Below, in pieces: positions 26,983-36,299 of a DNA stretch of 64,000 bases. Made by a program: the position numbers and the translations under genes. Under the pieces are notes generated by a model. It was not told the origin of the DNA. It searched no databases and saw nothing but the letters and a program-made list of their open reading frames with translations. This DNA is from Roseiarcus sp963774195 (lineage in GTDB: Bacteria; Pseudomonadota; Alphaproteobacteria; Rhizobiales; Beijerinckiaceae), in NCBI GenBank assembly GCA_963774195.1, contig CAVZDY010000006.1:1-64000 (forward strand). The letters are read 5' to 3'. Position 1 is the first letter of the stretch. Every line of letters starts with the position of its first letter.

Positions 26983-29549
26983 GGCGCCCCTATCGTCATC
27001 GGTGCAATTTCATCCGCTTGGGCGATGCCGAGCAGGCGTTCCTGAAGGGCGTGATCGGCCGCCAACTCGTCGGCGCCGCCGCTATAGGCCACGCGTCCGT
27101 TCACCAGGACATAGGCTCGATCGGCCAGCGCAAGGACGCTTTCGGCGTGATGCTCGACGATGACCAAGCTCGCGCGGCCCGTCAGCTTGGCCACGGCCTC
27201 GCGCACTTCCTGCACCACTGCAGGCGCCAGGCCCTCGAAGGGTTCATCAAGCAGGATCAGCCGGCTCGGCGCCATCAACGCACGCGAGATCGCCACCATC
27301 TGGCGCTCGCCCCCGGATAGGTTCTCGGCGCGCGAGCGCATCAGCACCCGAAGCTTGGGAAACAGGTCGCAGACCTCTTCCTGCGAGGCGCCGCCGGGCC
27401 GCGCGGCGAGCTTGAGGTTTTCCTGCACCGACAGATTGGGAAACAGCCTGCGCCCCTCCGGGACGAGAGAAATGCCGCGCCGGTTGATCTCGTCGGGCCG
27501 AAGGCGGCTAATTTCGGCGCCCTCGAACAAAATCCTGCCGGCCGAGGACGGCAGCGCGCCGGTGATGGCGCGCAACGCCGTGGTCTTGCCGACGCCGTTA
27601 CGGCCCAGCAGCGCGACCACTTCTCCCTCGTTCACGGTCAGATCGAGACCATCGAGGACGGTGCCCCCGCCGTAGCCCGCGCGCACGCCCTCCACGGTCA
27701 GCAGCGGCTTTGCTGAGCCGGCCTTCGACGCCCGCTGAGAGCGAGCGACAGGCTGAGCGGAGGCCGCGGCGCCATGCTGCGTGCCCAGATAGGCCGCCGC
27801 CACTTCAGGATGCTTGGCCACCTCCGAGGGCTTGCCGTCGGCGATCAAGCGCCCCTGGTGCAGCACGGTGATCCGGTCCGACATCGCCAAGACGCGGTCA
27901 ATGTCGTGCTCGATCAGCAGAACCGCGTGGGACTCAGCGAGGCGCTGAATCAGCGCGCTCACGACCTTGCGGTCAGACTCGGCAAGCCCGGCCAGCGGCT
28001 CGTCCAGCAGCAGCAGCTTCGCATCCGTCGCGAGCGACACCGCGATTTCCAAGAGCCGCTTCTCGCCGTGAGACAGCGAGGCCGACAGCTCGCCGGCGCG
28101 GTCCGCCAGTCCCACCGCATCGAGCAGCGACCACACGCGGCCATTCGCCGCCTCATCGCTGTAGGCGTCAGTCCAGAAGCCGTACCACTGGCGGTTGGCG
28201 GCTTGCACCGCGACGCGCACGTTCTCGAACGCGGTCAGGTTGGGGAACACGCTCAGGATCTGGAAAGAGCGGGACAGCCCGAGGCGAGCGCGCTTGTGCT
28301 GCGAAAGTCGTTCGATCCGCACGCCGTCGAACACGATGCTGCCGCCGTCGACCGCGACGATGCCGCTGAGGAGGTTGAAGAAGGTCGTCTTTCCCGCGCC
28401 GTTGGGGCCGATCAGGCTGTGCAGCCCGGTGCGGCTCACCTCGAGCGAGATGTCATTCTGCGTCACGATCGAGCCGAAGCGCTTCGAAAGGTTGCGAACC
28501 GATAGGCACGGCGCCAATGCGTCGCCCGAGGTAGCGGACCGCTGCGTGGCATAGGGCTCGATTTTCGCGGGCCGCGCCGGAAGGGTCGAACGCGTGAGCG
28601 TCCACCGGTTTCGGCCAATGAGGCGCTGGAAGAAGCCTTGGATGCCTTCTTGCGACAGCAGCGCGAAGACGATGATGATCGGCGCGAAAATCAGCCACCA
28701 GTTCTCGGTGATCGCGCTCAGCCGATCCTCCAGCACGATGAAGACGATCGCGCCCCACATCGGACCCAGGAACTGATGCACCCCGCCGAGAGCCACCATC
28801 AGGACCGGATCGCCGGCGTGCTCCCAGTTCAGATTGTTGGCGTAGACGCCCTGGAGGAATAGAGCCATCAAACCGCCGGCCACGCCGATGGCCGTGCCCG
28901 CGATGGCGAAGGCGACGAGCTTGGTCAGATACGTGTCGTAGCCGAGGCTCGCGACGCGCTGCTCGTTGTCGCGAAGCGCTTGCATGAGCCGGCCGAACGG
29001 CGCGTGGGCGACGCGCCAGAGAAGCCACAGCACCCCCAGCACGACCGCTAGCGTGAACACATGGAAAGCGATCGGCGAGGGGAACAGCGGCCGATCGACA
29101 TTCTGCAGGCCATTCTCACCGCCGGTCACCGAGGTCCATTTGAATGCGACCTCGAAGGCGATCTGCGAGCAGGCGAGCGTCAGGAGCGAGAAATACAGTC
29201 CCCGGCGACGCAGAATCACCGCACCGACTATCAGGGCGAGGACCAGCGAAAACGCCGCCGCGACGAGGAGCCCGGTCACCTCGTTGCTGCTCCAGCCCGC
29301 GCCCGCCGCGATGGCGAGAGCATAGCTGGCGCAGCCGAAAAAGACGGAGGCGCCGAAGGGGACCAAGCCCAGATAGCCGATGAGGAAATTCACCCCGGCG
29401 CCGTAAAGCGTGTAGATGGCGATCTGGGTGACGCGATCGATCGGCATGCCGATCGCCAGCGCGATGCCCGAGGCGGCGCACAGCACCGCCGTCGTCACGA
29501 CGATCGGATGGCTCCAGACCCGTCCAGCGATAGAGGAACCGGATTTCAT
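26979..29549 (-). CDS. Fused LivM-LivG-LivF: ABC permease with two ATPase domains
   Basis: One uninterrupted frame of 856 residues. Residues 1-310 are a LivM permease (GVNFLIGYLGLVPFGASVFF, TSVTGGENGLQN near 140, ALRDNEQRVASLGYD near 191-205). Residues 345-590 are a LivG ATPase: Walker A GPNGAGKTT 381-389, signature LSHGE 492-496, Walker B LLLLDEP near 512-518. Residues 616-845 are a LivF ATPase: Walker A GRNGVGKTT 649-657, signature LSGGE 744-748, Walker B LILLDEP near 764. Linkers of about 35 and 25 residues, rich in Ala, Arg and Ser, join them. LivM-LivG fusions are known; a triple fusion is uncommon. The start overlaps livH by four bases. Confidence 0.92.
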   Translation of the reverse strand: MKSGSSIAGRVWSHPIVVTTAVLCAASGIALAIGMPIDRVTQIAIYTLYGAGVNFLIGYLGLVPFGASVFFGCASYALAIAAGAGWSSNEVTGLLVAAAFSLVLALIVGAVILRRRGLYFSLLTLACSQIAFEVAFKWTSVTGGENGLQNVDRPLFPSPIAFHVFTLAVVLGVLWLLWRVAHAPFGRLMQALRDNEQRVASLGYDTYLTKLVAFAIAGTAIGVAGGLMALFLQGVYANNLNWEHAGDPVLMVALGGVHQFLGPMWGAIVFIVLEDRLSAITENWWLIFAPIIIVFALLSQEGIQGFFQRLIGRNRWTLTRSTLPARPAKIEPYATQRSATSGDALAPCLSVRNLSKRFGSIVTQNDISLEVSRTGLHSLIGPNGAGKTTFFNLLSGIVAVDGGSIVFDGVRIERLSQHKRARLGLSRSFQILSVFPNLTAFENVRVAVQAANRQWYGFWTDAYSDEAANGRVWSLLDAVGLADRAGELSASLSHGEKRLLEIAVSLATDAKLLLLDEPLAGLAESDRKVVSALIQRLAESHAVLLIEHDIDRVLAMSDRITVLHQGRLIADGKPSEVAKHPEVAAAYLGTQHGAAASAQPVARSQRASKAGSAKPLLTVEGVRAGYGGGTVLDGLDLTVNEGEVVALLGRNGVGKTTALRAITGALPSSAGRILFEGAEISRLRPDEINRRGISLVPEGRRLFPNLSVQENLKLAARPGGASQEEVCDLFPKLRVLMRSRAENLSGGERQMVAISRALMAPSRLILLDEPFEGLAPAVVQEVREAVAKLTGRASLVIVEHHAESVLALADRAYVLVNGRVAYSGGADELAADHALQERLLGIAQADEIAPMTIGAP

Positions 29550-30415
29550 TCAAAGCGCTCCCAGCGATCGCCGAAGAGGCCGCGCGGCCGCAGCAACAGG
29601 ATCGCGAACATCAGGACGTACATCGAGGCGGTGGACGCCTCGGGCGCGAATTCGATGGTGAGCGAAGTCACGATCCCGACGGCCAGCCCGGCGACGACAG
29701 CGCCGCGAAACGAGCCAAGCCCGCCGATTGCGACCACCACAAAGGCCGGCATGACGGCATTGGCCGCCATCGACGGCGAGACTGTCCAAAGCGGCGCCGC
29801 CAGCACCCCGCCGATCGCCGCCAACATGCAGCCGAGCCCGAACGCCGCCGTCAGCACGCGCGGCAGGTTGATGCCGAGCAACTCGACCATTTCGGGATCA
29901 CGGCTGCCGGCGCGCAGGATCCGCCCGTATGGGGTCCAGGCTAGAAACGCCCACAGCGCCAGCAGCGTCGCGAGGGTCACCGCCAGGACGGCTACGCGGT
30001 ATTTGGTGATCAGCAGCGGACCGACTTCGACCACGCCCTGGAGGAAGTCGGGCGTGTCGAACGGCTTGCCGTCGGCGCCCCAGAAGAAGCGGATGACGGC
30101 CTCGATCAGCAAGCCCAGCGCGAAGGTCACGATCAAGCCGAGCAGCGGCTCCTTGCCGTAGAGCCGCCGGATGATCGTCATCTCCACGACCATTCCGATC
30201 AATCCGACCAGAGGCGGCGCAAGGATCACCGCGCTCCAGCCGAACAGCTGGAAAAGTTGCCACGCGATATACGCGCCGAGCGCGAAGAAGGCGCCGTGCG
30301 CGAAGTTGATGACGCCCAAGAGCCCGAAGGTGATGGACAGGCCTACCGCGATCAGCACGTAGACGAAGCCAAGCACCAAGCCGTTGGCGATTTGTGGGAC
30401 GAGGGCGTCAAGCAT
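29546..30415 (-). CDS. livH: LIV-type ABC transporter permease LivH
   Basis: A 289-residue permease with about eight membrane segments. Typical LivH signatures are FVYVLIAVGLSITFGLLGV, then INFAHGAFFALGAY near residue 36, GRILRAGSRDPEMVELLGIN near 170, and the FVVVAIGGLGSFRGA loop near 225. It works with the fused LivM-LivG-LivF protein immediately downstream, forming an importer from only three polypeptides including the receptor. Its start lies 58 bp after the binding-protein stop. Confidence 0.93.
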   Translation of the reverse strand: MLDALVPQIANGLVLGFVYVLIAVGLSITFGLLGVINFAHGAFFALGAYIAWQLFQLFGWSAVILAPPLVGLIGMVVEMTIIRRLYGKEPLLGLIVTFALGLLIEAVIRFFWGADGKPFDTPDFLQGVVEVGPLLITKYRVAVLAVTLATLLALWAFLAWTPYGRILRAGSRDPEMVELLGINLPRVLTAAFGLGCMLAAIGGVLAAPLWTVSPSMAANAVMPAFVVVAIGGLGSFRGAVVAGLAVGIVTSLTIEFAPEASTASMYVLMFAILLLRPRGLFGDRWERFE

Positions 30416-30473
30416 GTTTCCAGCCGATCGAAATCCGCCGATGTCGGAGGGGTAAGGGTTGCGCGCGTTCCGA

Positions 30474-31715
30474 TCAGAAGCCGGGCATGTTGCAGCCGAC
30501 TTCTTCCTTGGAGCCGAACGCCGCTTCCGTATCCGCTTGGGTGTCCGATGTGTTTTTCAGGATGTCAAAATAATCGTATTTGTCGGTTATATTCTGCTTG
30601 ACCTTGACGATCACCGACGGGCGAACCAATTGATGGTCCCAGCTACGGAAGTAGAAAGGAACCTCTTCTTCTGTATTCTTCCACTGTTCCAACTGCGTGA
30701 CGATCGCCTTCGAGTCGAGCGATTTCGCGGCCTCGATGGATTCCAGCAAGGCGCGCATGGCGATCCAGCCGGACCAGGCCTTGTCGGACGGCGGTTGTCC
30801 GTATTTCTGCTCGAAATCCGCGGTCATCTTCCGTTCGGCGGCGGAGTTCTTCGGGTTGTTGTAGTACCAGGGCTTGACGTAGATGCCCGTCGAAGCCTCC
30901 GGTCCGACGGACCAGAAGTCTGTGTCGGTCACTGCGACGCCGGCGAAGGGGATACGCCCCCTCATGCCCATCTCGTTCCACTGCTTCAGGAAGTTCGAGA
31001 AGTCGCCGCCGACGAGGCCGCCGACGATGACGTCGGGCTTCGCCTGGCGGATCTTGAGGATATAGGAGCTGTAGTCGGCGGTATTGATCGGCACTTCGTC
31101 CGCGCCGATTTCGGTCGCGCCAACCTGCTTCATCAGCGCGCGCGAGGCCTTGAGGACGTCCTGTCCGAACGCGTACGACGCAGTCAGGAAATAGACCTTC
31201 GTCCCGGGGTGCGACGACACGTAGGGCATGAGGCCGCGCGTCTGCACCGGCACCGTCGCCTGGGTGCGGAACGTATACCGACTGCAGTTTTTGCCGGTGA
31301 TTTCGCTGGCCGCCGCCCCAGGGAGAATGAGCGGGATCTTGTCACGATTGGCGACGCTCATCATCGCGAGCGCCGAGGAGCTGTAATTGCCGCCGACGAC
31401 CGCGACGACTTTGTTCTCTTCGACCAGCCGCTGCATGTTTTGCTGCGAGACCTGGGGGTTGGCTTCGTCCAGCCAGACGAGCTCGATCGGACGGCCCAGG
31501 ACCTTGCGGCCGGCCTCCTCGACCGCGAGTTCGCTGCCGCGCTCCAGATACTGTCCAATCGCCGCGCCCGGCCCCTGCTTGGAGTAAATCAGGCCGATCC
31601 GGATTGGAGCATCCGACTGGGCCTTCGCGATCGACTGCCAACCGACGGTGGACAAGGCCGCCGCAACGATGGCCGCGCAAATGGAACGCCGCCCCTTCGA
31701 AATCCTGCTCGTCAT
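30474..31715 (-). CDS. LIV-type ABC transporter substrate-binding protein
   Basis: A 413-residue periplasmic receptor of the Peripla_BP_6 type. I use the ATG at 31715, because upstream sequence in frame shows no similarity and GGGAGA precedes this ATG. Residues 1-32 form a Sec signal peptide (ISKGRRSICAAIVAAALSTV). The mature protein starts IRIGLIYSKQGPGAAIG. It has two lobes, with ITGKNCSRYTFRT near 130 and TASYAFGQDVLKA near 165 typical of amide/urea/short-chain-acid receptors. It sits between the ThDP enzyme and livH. Confidence 0.9.
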   Translation of the reverse strand: MTSRISKGRRSICAAIVAAALSTVGWQSIAKAQSDAPIRIGLIYSKQGPGAAIGQYLERGSELAVEEAGRKVLGRPIELVWLDEANPQVSQQNMQRLVEENKVVAVVGGNYSSSALAMMSVANRDKIPLILPGAAASEITGKNCSRYTFRTQATVPVQTRGLMPYVSSHPGTKVYFLTASYAFGQDVLKASRALMKQVGATEIGADEVPINTADYSSYILKIRQAKPDVIVGGLVGGDFSNFLKQWNEMGMRGRIPFAGVAVTDTDFWSVGPEASTGIYVKPWYYNNPKNSAAERKMTADFEQKYGQPPSDKAWSGWIAMRALLESIEAAKSLDSKAIVTQLEQWKNTEEEVPFYFRSWDHQLVRPSVIVKVKQNITDKYDYFDILKNTSDTQADTEAAFGSKEEVGCNMPGF

Positions 31716-31747
31716 GCCTGTTTCTCCCTTTGTCTTTTCTCGTTTTC

Positions 31748-33541
31748 TCAAGAGGCGCGGTAGGGTTTGCCAAAGATCGGCTCTTTGAACGGAATAGGCG
31801 GCAGCTCCCAGGTTCCGGTCGACGGCGGCCGAACCTCCGAGTCCACGTGAACGTCGATCACGCAGGGCCGGCGGTTCTTCACCGCGGCCTCGACCGCTCC
31901 GCGCAGGTCCTCGCTGCGGACCACCGTCACGCCGTCGGCGCCGCAAGCGCGGGCCCAGGCGGCGAAGTCAGGGTTGTAGCGATCGCCGCCCGGCCCCTGA
32001 TTGCCCTTGTAGAAGGCGGTGCCGTATTCGCGCCCCTCGAACAGCCCGTATTGAAGATCGCGGATCGCGCCCCAGGCGAAGTTGTTCCAAACGATCCAGA
32101 CGCAAGGCAGGCCGTATTCCACGGCGGTCGCGACCACGTGGGGCGCCATCATGAAACCGCCATCGCCGACGACGGCGACGCAGGGCCGCTCCGGCGCGGC
32201 CAGCTGGGCGCCAAGGATGCCGCAGACGCCGAAGCCCATGGACGAATAGCCCCAGCTGTTGAGCATGCTCTGCGCGCGTCGCGGCTTCCAGAACTGCATG
32301 AACCAGTTGTGGTGCACGCCCGAGTCGAGCGACAGGATCACGTCGTCCGGCAGCACGTCCTGAAGGGCGCCGACGACATATTCGGGACGGATCGGCGTCG
32401 TGACCGAACTGAAATTCGGTCGAACGAAGGCCTCCCATTCCGCCTGCCATTTCGCGACTTCGCTGCGCCAACCGGCGAAGGTCTCCCGGGTGACGACCGG
32501 CCGCTTCGCCAGGGCGGCGATGAGCTGCGCCGCGAAAGCTTTGGCGTCGGCGATGACGCCCAAGGTCGGCGGATAGTTGCGCCCGAGCTCCGCCGGATCG
32601 ATATCCACTTGCAGCAGTTTCGTGGCGGGGAAGTTCCAGGAGTAGCCGGGATGCCAGCTCGACGACGATCGATCGTCGAAGCGCGTCCCGATGCAGATGA
32701 CGAGATCGGCGTGCCGCCCCGCCTGATTGGCGGGATAGGCGCCGTTCCGGCCGATGAAACCCAGCGTCAGCGGATCGTCGGCGGGCACGCACCCCATGCC
32801 GTTGGGCGACGTGATGACCGGGATGCCGAAATCACGTTGAAGCGCGCTGATCTCGGGTCCGGCCTCGGCGAGGGTCGTGCCCTGCCCGATGAAAAAGACC
32901 GGCCGCCGCGAACCCGCCAGGAGCTCAAGCGCCTTTTCGAGGTCGGCTTCGCTCGCGCCGGGCCGGTGCCCGCCATGCACATGAGAAAGCGGCGGCAAAT
33001 CGACATCCGCCTCTTCCTGGAAGACGTTGTAGGGGATGTCGAGATTGACGGGCCCAGGACGACCGGTCACCATCGCGTCGAAAGACTGGCGCAAGGCCAG
33101 CGGCAGCATATCGACCCGGCTCGGCTGGAAGGAGCGCTTCACCACCGGCCGAAGCACTTGCGCGAAATCGGCTTGGTTGTGAGCGTAAAGCTCCTGAAAC
33201 GGCGCGCGATTGGCCTGGGACGTCGGCACGTTGGCCGTGATCGCCAGAAAGGCCGACGAGTCCGACAACGCCGTCGCGAGCGACATCACCATATTGGCCG
33301 AGCCGGGGCCGGTCGACGTCAGCGTCGCGACCGGACTGTGCTTCACGCGAAAATAGGCGTCCGCCATATGGCCGGCGCATTGCTCATGCCGCGGCGAGAT
33401 CAGCGTGACTTGATCGCGAACGGCATGCAGCGCGTCGAGAATTCCGACATTGCCGTGGCCGCAGATGCCGAACACGAATGGCACCTTCTGCTTGACCAGG
33501 TACTCGGCGATCACTTCGCCGCCCTTCATCTGAGTCATCAC
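31748..33541 (-). CDS. Thiamine diphosphate-dependent enzyme (acetolactate synthase-like)
   Basis: A 597-residue ThDP enzyme with the usual three domains. The catalytic Glu is in ISPRHEQCAGHMADAY near residue 53. The central domain has VFFIGQGTTLAEAG near 215. The ThDP-magnesium motif is VVGDGGFMM with the distal NN in WIVWNNFAWG (residues about 455-490). Related proteins include acetolactate synthases, oxalyl-CoA, benzoylformate and sulfopyruvate decarboxylases, and IolD-like C-C hydrolases. A short-chain regulatory subunit is absent, so true acetolactate synthesis is unlikely. Paired with the aldehyde dehydrogenase, decarboxylation of a 2-oxo acid to an aldehyde is the simplest reading. Confidence 0.87.
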   Translation of the reverse strand: MMTQMKGGEVIAEYLVKQKVPFVFGICGHGNVGILDALHAVRDQVTLISPRHEQCAGHMADAYFRVKHSPVATLTSTGPGSANMVMSLATALSDSSAFLAITANVPTSQANRAPFQELYAHNQADFAQVLRPVVKRSFQPSRVDMLPLALRQSFDAMVTGRPGPVNLDIPYNVFQEEADVDLPPLSHVHGGHRPGASEADLEKALELLAGSRRPVFFIGQGTTLAEAGPEISALQRDFGIPVITSPNGMGCVPADDPLTLGFIGRNGAYPANQAGRHADLVICIGTRFDDRSSSSWHPGYSWNFPATKLLQVDIDPAELGRNYPPTLGVIADAKAFAAQLIAALAKRPVVTRETFAGWRSEVAKWQAEWEAFVRPNFSSVTTPIRPEYVVGALQDVLPDDVILSLDSGVHHNWFMQFWKPRRAQSMLNSWGYSSMGFGVCGILGAQLAAPERPCVAVVGDGGFMMAPHVVATAVEYGLPCVWIVWNNFAWGAIRDLQYGLFEGREYGTAFYKGNQGPGGDRYNPDFAAWARACGADGVTVVRSEDLRGAVEAAVKNRRPCVIDVHVDSEVRPPSTGTWELPPIPFKEPIFGKPYRAS

Positions 33542-33570
33542 GTTTCCTTGTTCGTCTGATCGGCCGGCGC

Positions 33571-35001
33571 TCAGGACAGAATGGTGACCATGCGCTCTTC
33601 GCTCATCTCTCGAATTGCGTAATAGGGACCTTCGCGACCGAAGCCGCTGTCCTTCGAACCTCCATAAGGCATGAGGTCCACGCGCGAGCTGGGGGTCTCG
33701 TTGATGTGAACGCCGCCGACCTGCAGCTGCCGCGCCGCCGCCAAGGCGTTGTCCAGCCGTTGGGTGAAAATGCCGGTGGCTAGGCCGAACGGCGTGTCGT
33801 TCACCCGCGCGATCGCCTCTTCCAGACGATCAAACGGAGCGACGCATAGGACCGGCCCGAAGACCTCCTGACATCCGAGCGGCGTTTCCGCGTCGACATC
33901 CGCGAGCAGCGTCGGCGCAACGACGGCGTCTCGCCGCCCGCCGCCCGCGAGCAGCCGTGCGCCCCGCCCGACGGCCTGCGCGATCCACGACTCGATGCGC
34001 TTGGCGGCCGCCTCGCTGATCACGGGACCGACGACGGTTCGGTCGTCGCCTGGATCGCCATGCGGCAATTCAGCGATGAGAGCCGTCAGCCTGCGCTCGA
34101 CCTCCGCGATGAGGGGCCGCTGCACAAGTAGCGTCTGGATGGAGGTGCAGACCTGCCCCGCTTTGCGAAACGACGCATTGATGACCTTGGGCAGCGCCGC
34201 TTCCAAGTCAGCGTCGTCGCAAAGGATGCAATGAGCGATGGAGCCAAGCTCCATCTGCGTGCGCCGCAAGCCGGCGCTCTGCTGGATGGAGCGACCGACC
34301 TCGGTGCTGCCGGTGAAGGCGTAGAAGCGCACCCGCGGCTCTTCCAGCAGCCATCGCGCGACCTCGGCCTCGCCGTGCAAGACCGAAATCAGGCCGCGAG
34401 GCAGCCCCGCCTCGATCAAGCATTCCGCCAGGATGCACGACGTCATCGGCGTATGGAGCGAGGGCTTGAGCACGACGGCGTTGCCGGCGGCGAGCGCCGG
34501 CCCGACCTTATGGGCGACCGTATTGAGGGGCGCATTGAACGGCGTGATGGCGCACACCACGCCAAGCGGCGCGCGCAGCGTGAAGCCGATGCGCCCCCTC
34601 TGCCCAGCCGCCCCCCCGACAGGAACGATCTCGCCGCTAAAGCGGCGCGCCTCTTCCGCGGAAAGCCGCAGGGTGTTGACCGTGCGCTGGATTTCGCCTG
34701 TGGAATTGCGGCGGGTGAAGCCGGCTTCTTGGCGCATCACATCGATGAGATCGGCCATCCGCTTTTCGACGTTTTCGGCGGCGCGATCGAGGATCGCCCC
34801 GCGCTGGTAGGCGTCCAGTGTGTCGGATTGAAAGGCGGCGTCCGCGGCTGCAACGCAAGCCTGCACTTGCACCCGCGTCGGCAAATGCGCCCTCGCGAAG
34901 GGGATCAGACGATACTTGTCCGACACCGGCGCTGTTGTTTCGCCGTCAGTCCATTCCCCGCCGATCAGCAGCCGGCAAGAGGGCAATTTCTCAGGCGTCA
35001 A
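33571..35001 (-). CDS. Aldehyde dehydrogenase
   Basis: About 476 residues from the TTG at 35001, which has GGGAG ten bases upstream; a longer frame back to 35067 has no recognisable extra domain. ALDH-family landmarks are LIGGEWTDGE at the N-terminus, ITPFNAPLNTVAHKVGPALA, then AGNAVVLKPS (NAD-binding region), the FTGSTEVGRSI block, and MELGSIAHCI, which holds the general-base Glu (usually ELGGK). The catalytic Cys is in KAGQVCTSIQTL. The GSIAH variant is also found in ALDHs of unusual substrates. It is the first gene of the operon and divergent from lysR. Confidence 0.88.
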   Translation of the reverse strand: MTPEKLPSCRLLIGGEWTDGETTAPVSDKYRLIPFARAHLPTRVQVQACVAAADAAFQSDTLDAYQRGAILDRAAENVEKRMADLIDVMRQEAGFTRRNSTGEIQRTVNTLRLSAEEARRFSGEIVPVGGAAGQRGRIGFTLRAPLGVVCAITPFNAPLNTVAHKVGPALAAGNAVVLKPSLHTPMTSCILAECLIEAGLPRGLISVLHGEAEVARWLLEEPRVRFYAFTGSTEVGRSIQQSAGLRRTQMELGSIAHCILCDDADLEAALPKVINASFRKAGQVCTSIQTLLVQRPLIAEVERRLTALIAELPHGDPGDDRTVVGPVISEAAAKRIESWIAQAVGRGARLLAGGGRRDAVVAPTLLADVDAETPLGCQEVFGPVLCVAPFDRLEEAIARVNDTPFGLATGIFTQRLDNALAAARQLQVGGVHINETPSSRVDLMPYGGSKDSGFGREGPYYAIREMSEERMVTILS

Positions 35002-35146
35002 TCGACCAGCTCCCTTGGCCTCGCGGCGCCGTTCCCCTTGACCGCGGGGCGCAGCAACCCTCGGCAAGTGGTTTAGAGGCGCATTGACATAAGATAAAAT
35101 ACCGTTTTGGATTAGCCTCTATAAGGCCAACTTATGGGATATAGGG
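35002..35146. promoter_or_regulatory. Divergent ALDH operon / lysR promoter region
   Basis: An AT-rich segment, 35081-35146, between the 13-gene operon and the LysR gene. It contains TTGACA at 35084-35089 and an inverted hexamer pair, CATAAG (35088-35093) and CTTATG (35131-35136), spaced by 37 bases. A TATAAG lies at 35120-35125. This is the usual place for LysR-type recognition and activation sites. The exact binding site is not resolved. Confidence 0.45.
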
Positions 35147-36148
35147 ATGGATCTCCGACAGCTTCGCTATTTCGCCCAGATTGTCGAAAGCGGCAGCCTC
35201 TCCAAAGCGTCGCGGTGCCTGTTCGTCGCGCAACCCGCGCTCAGCCAGCAACTCGCCAAGCTCGAGGACGAGGTCGGCAAGCCTCTGCTCCATCGTTCGG
35301 CGCGCGGCGTCACGCCGACCGACAACGGCCTCGCCCTCTACCATCATGCCCGTTTCATGTTGCGGCAGCTTGATCAGGCGCTTTCGATCGCCCGGCAGGA
35401 ATCCGGCGATATCCACGGCATGGTCTCCGTGGGACTTCCCGCGACGACGCTGTTGGCGCTCGGCCTGCCGCTGGTCAAACGCGTGCGGGAGAAATATCCG
35501 GGCATTCTTCTGAATGTCGTCGAGGGGATGAGCGGGCACATCGCCAATATGATCAAGCTGGGGCAGTTGGATCTCGCGATCTTGTTCAGCAACGACGTCT
35601 CGTCCAAGCTGGATGCGACCCCCCTGCTCGAGGAAGAGCTGTTCGTCCTGCTCCCGCAGAACAGCGCTCTCGTGCCGCGCGAACGCAACAGCATCGCTAT
35701 CGCCGAGGTCGCGAAACTGCCGCTGATTCTTCCGACTGGCGCGCATGGCCTGCGCCGCCGGGTCGCCGCGGAATTTGAGCGACGGAACCTGACGCCGCAG
35801 GTGGTGGCGGAGATCGACTCGTTGTCCTTGCTGATGAGCTGCGTCTATGACGGCATCGGCGCCACCATCAAGCCGATGTCCGCCTTGCAACTGGAAAGCG
35901 AGCGCGGCAAGCGCTGGCGCGTCCTCGCGATTTCGGACGCGCGCATCACGCGGCGCAATTATCTCTATTCCATCGCCGCCAATCTTCTGTCGCCCGCGGC
36001 GTCGGCCGTCGCCAAGGAATTGGAGGACACCGTGCGCTGGCTGGTGACATCGGCGCAGTGGCAGGGCGTCTCGCTGATCAAAGACGAGACTGCGTCCGAA
36101 GATCGAGTCGTCGATCATCGAGGACCTGTGGCTGCAGCCGGACATTGA
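35147..36148 (+). CDS. LysR-family transcriptional regulator
   Basis: A 333-residue LysR-type regulator. The winged helix-turn-helix is at residues 1-60 (LRQLRYFAQIVESGSLSKAS, then LFVAQPALSQQLAKLE). The effector domain begins near 90 with GMVSVGLPATTLLALGLPLV and holds the usual LDLAILFSND and GIGATIKP strands. It is most like the Nac/CynR-type group with pSxxLA-like cores. The last 20 residues (DETASEDRVVDHRGPVAAAG) look atypical and may follow an altered 3' end. It is divergent from the ALDH-to-tcuB operon, so it is the likely activator of that operon. Confidence 0.88.
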   Translation: MDLRQLRYFAQIVESGSLSKASRCLFVAQPALSQQLAKLEDEVGKPLLHRSARGVTPTDNGLALYHHARFMLRQLDQALSIARQESGDIHGMVSVGLPATTLLALGLPLVKRVREKYPGILLNVVEGMSGHIANMIKLGQLDLAILFSNDVSSKLDATPLLEEELFVLLPQNSALVPRERNSIAIAEVAKLPLILPTGAHGLRRRVAAEFERRNLTPQVVAEIDSLSLLMSCVYDGIGATIKPMSALQLESERGKRWRVLAISDARITRRNYLYSIAANLLSPAASAVAKELEDTVRWLVTSAQWQGVSLIKDETASEDRVVDHRGPVAAAGH

Positions 36149-36216
36149 CTGTTATCCGGAGTGCAAATTTTGGATGCCGTTCGACAGGAATTCAAGAGCT
36201 TATGGCCATTGACGCC

Positions 36217-36239
36217 GCGCCGATCGGCGTTCGGACCCC
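36217..36239 (+). repeat. 23-bp inverted repeat copy A
   Basis: The bases from 36217 to 36239 begin GCGCCGATCGGCG and end TTCGGACCCC. They recur exactly, in inverted orientation, at 40338-40360. The core CGCCGATCGGCG is itself a palindrome. Both copies lie next to truncated genes, so they may be the remains of a mobile-element end. Confidence 0.6.
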
Positions 36240-36299
36240 GCGCTGATAGACAGCCATCAATCCGCCAGAGAGATTGCAGGGCTCACGGCGGTGTGACAA

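Noticed and set aside
28195..28554. Long plus-strand frames opposite the Liv fusion and the other high-GC genes
   Set aside because: They are antisense to confirmed coding sequence and show only mirror composition.
31604..33559. A 651-codon plus-strand frame opposite the ThDP enzyme
   Set aside because: It is very long but purely antisense to a gene with complete ThDP motifs; no family features are seen in it.
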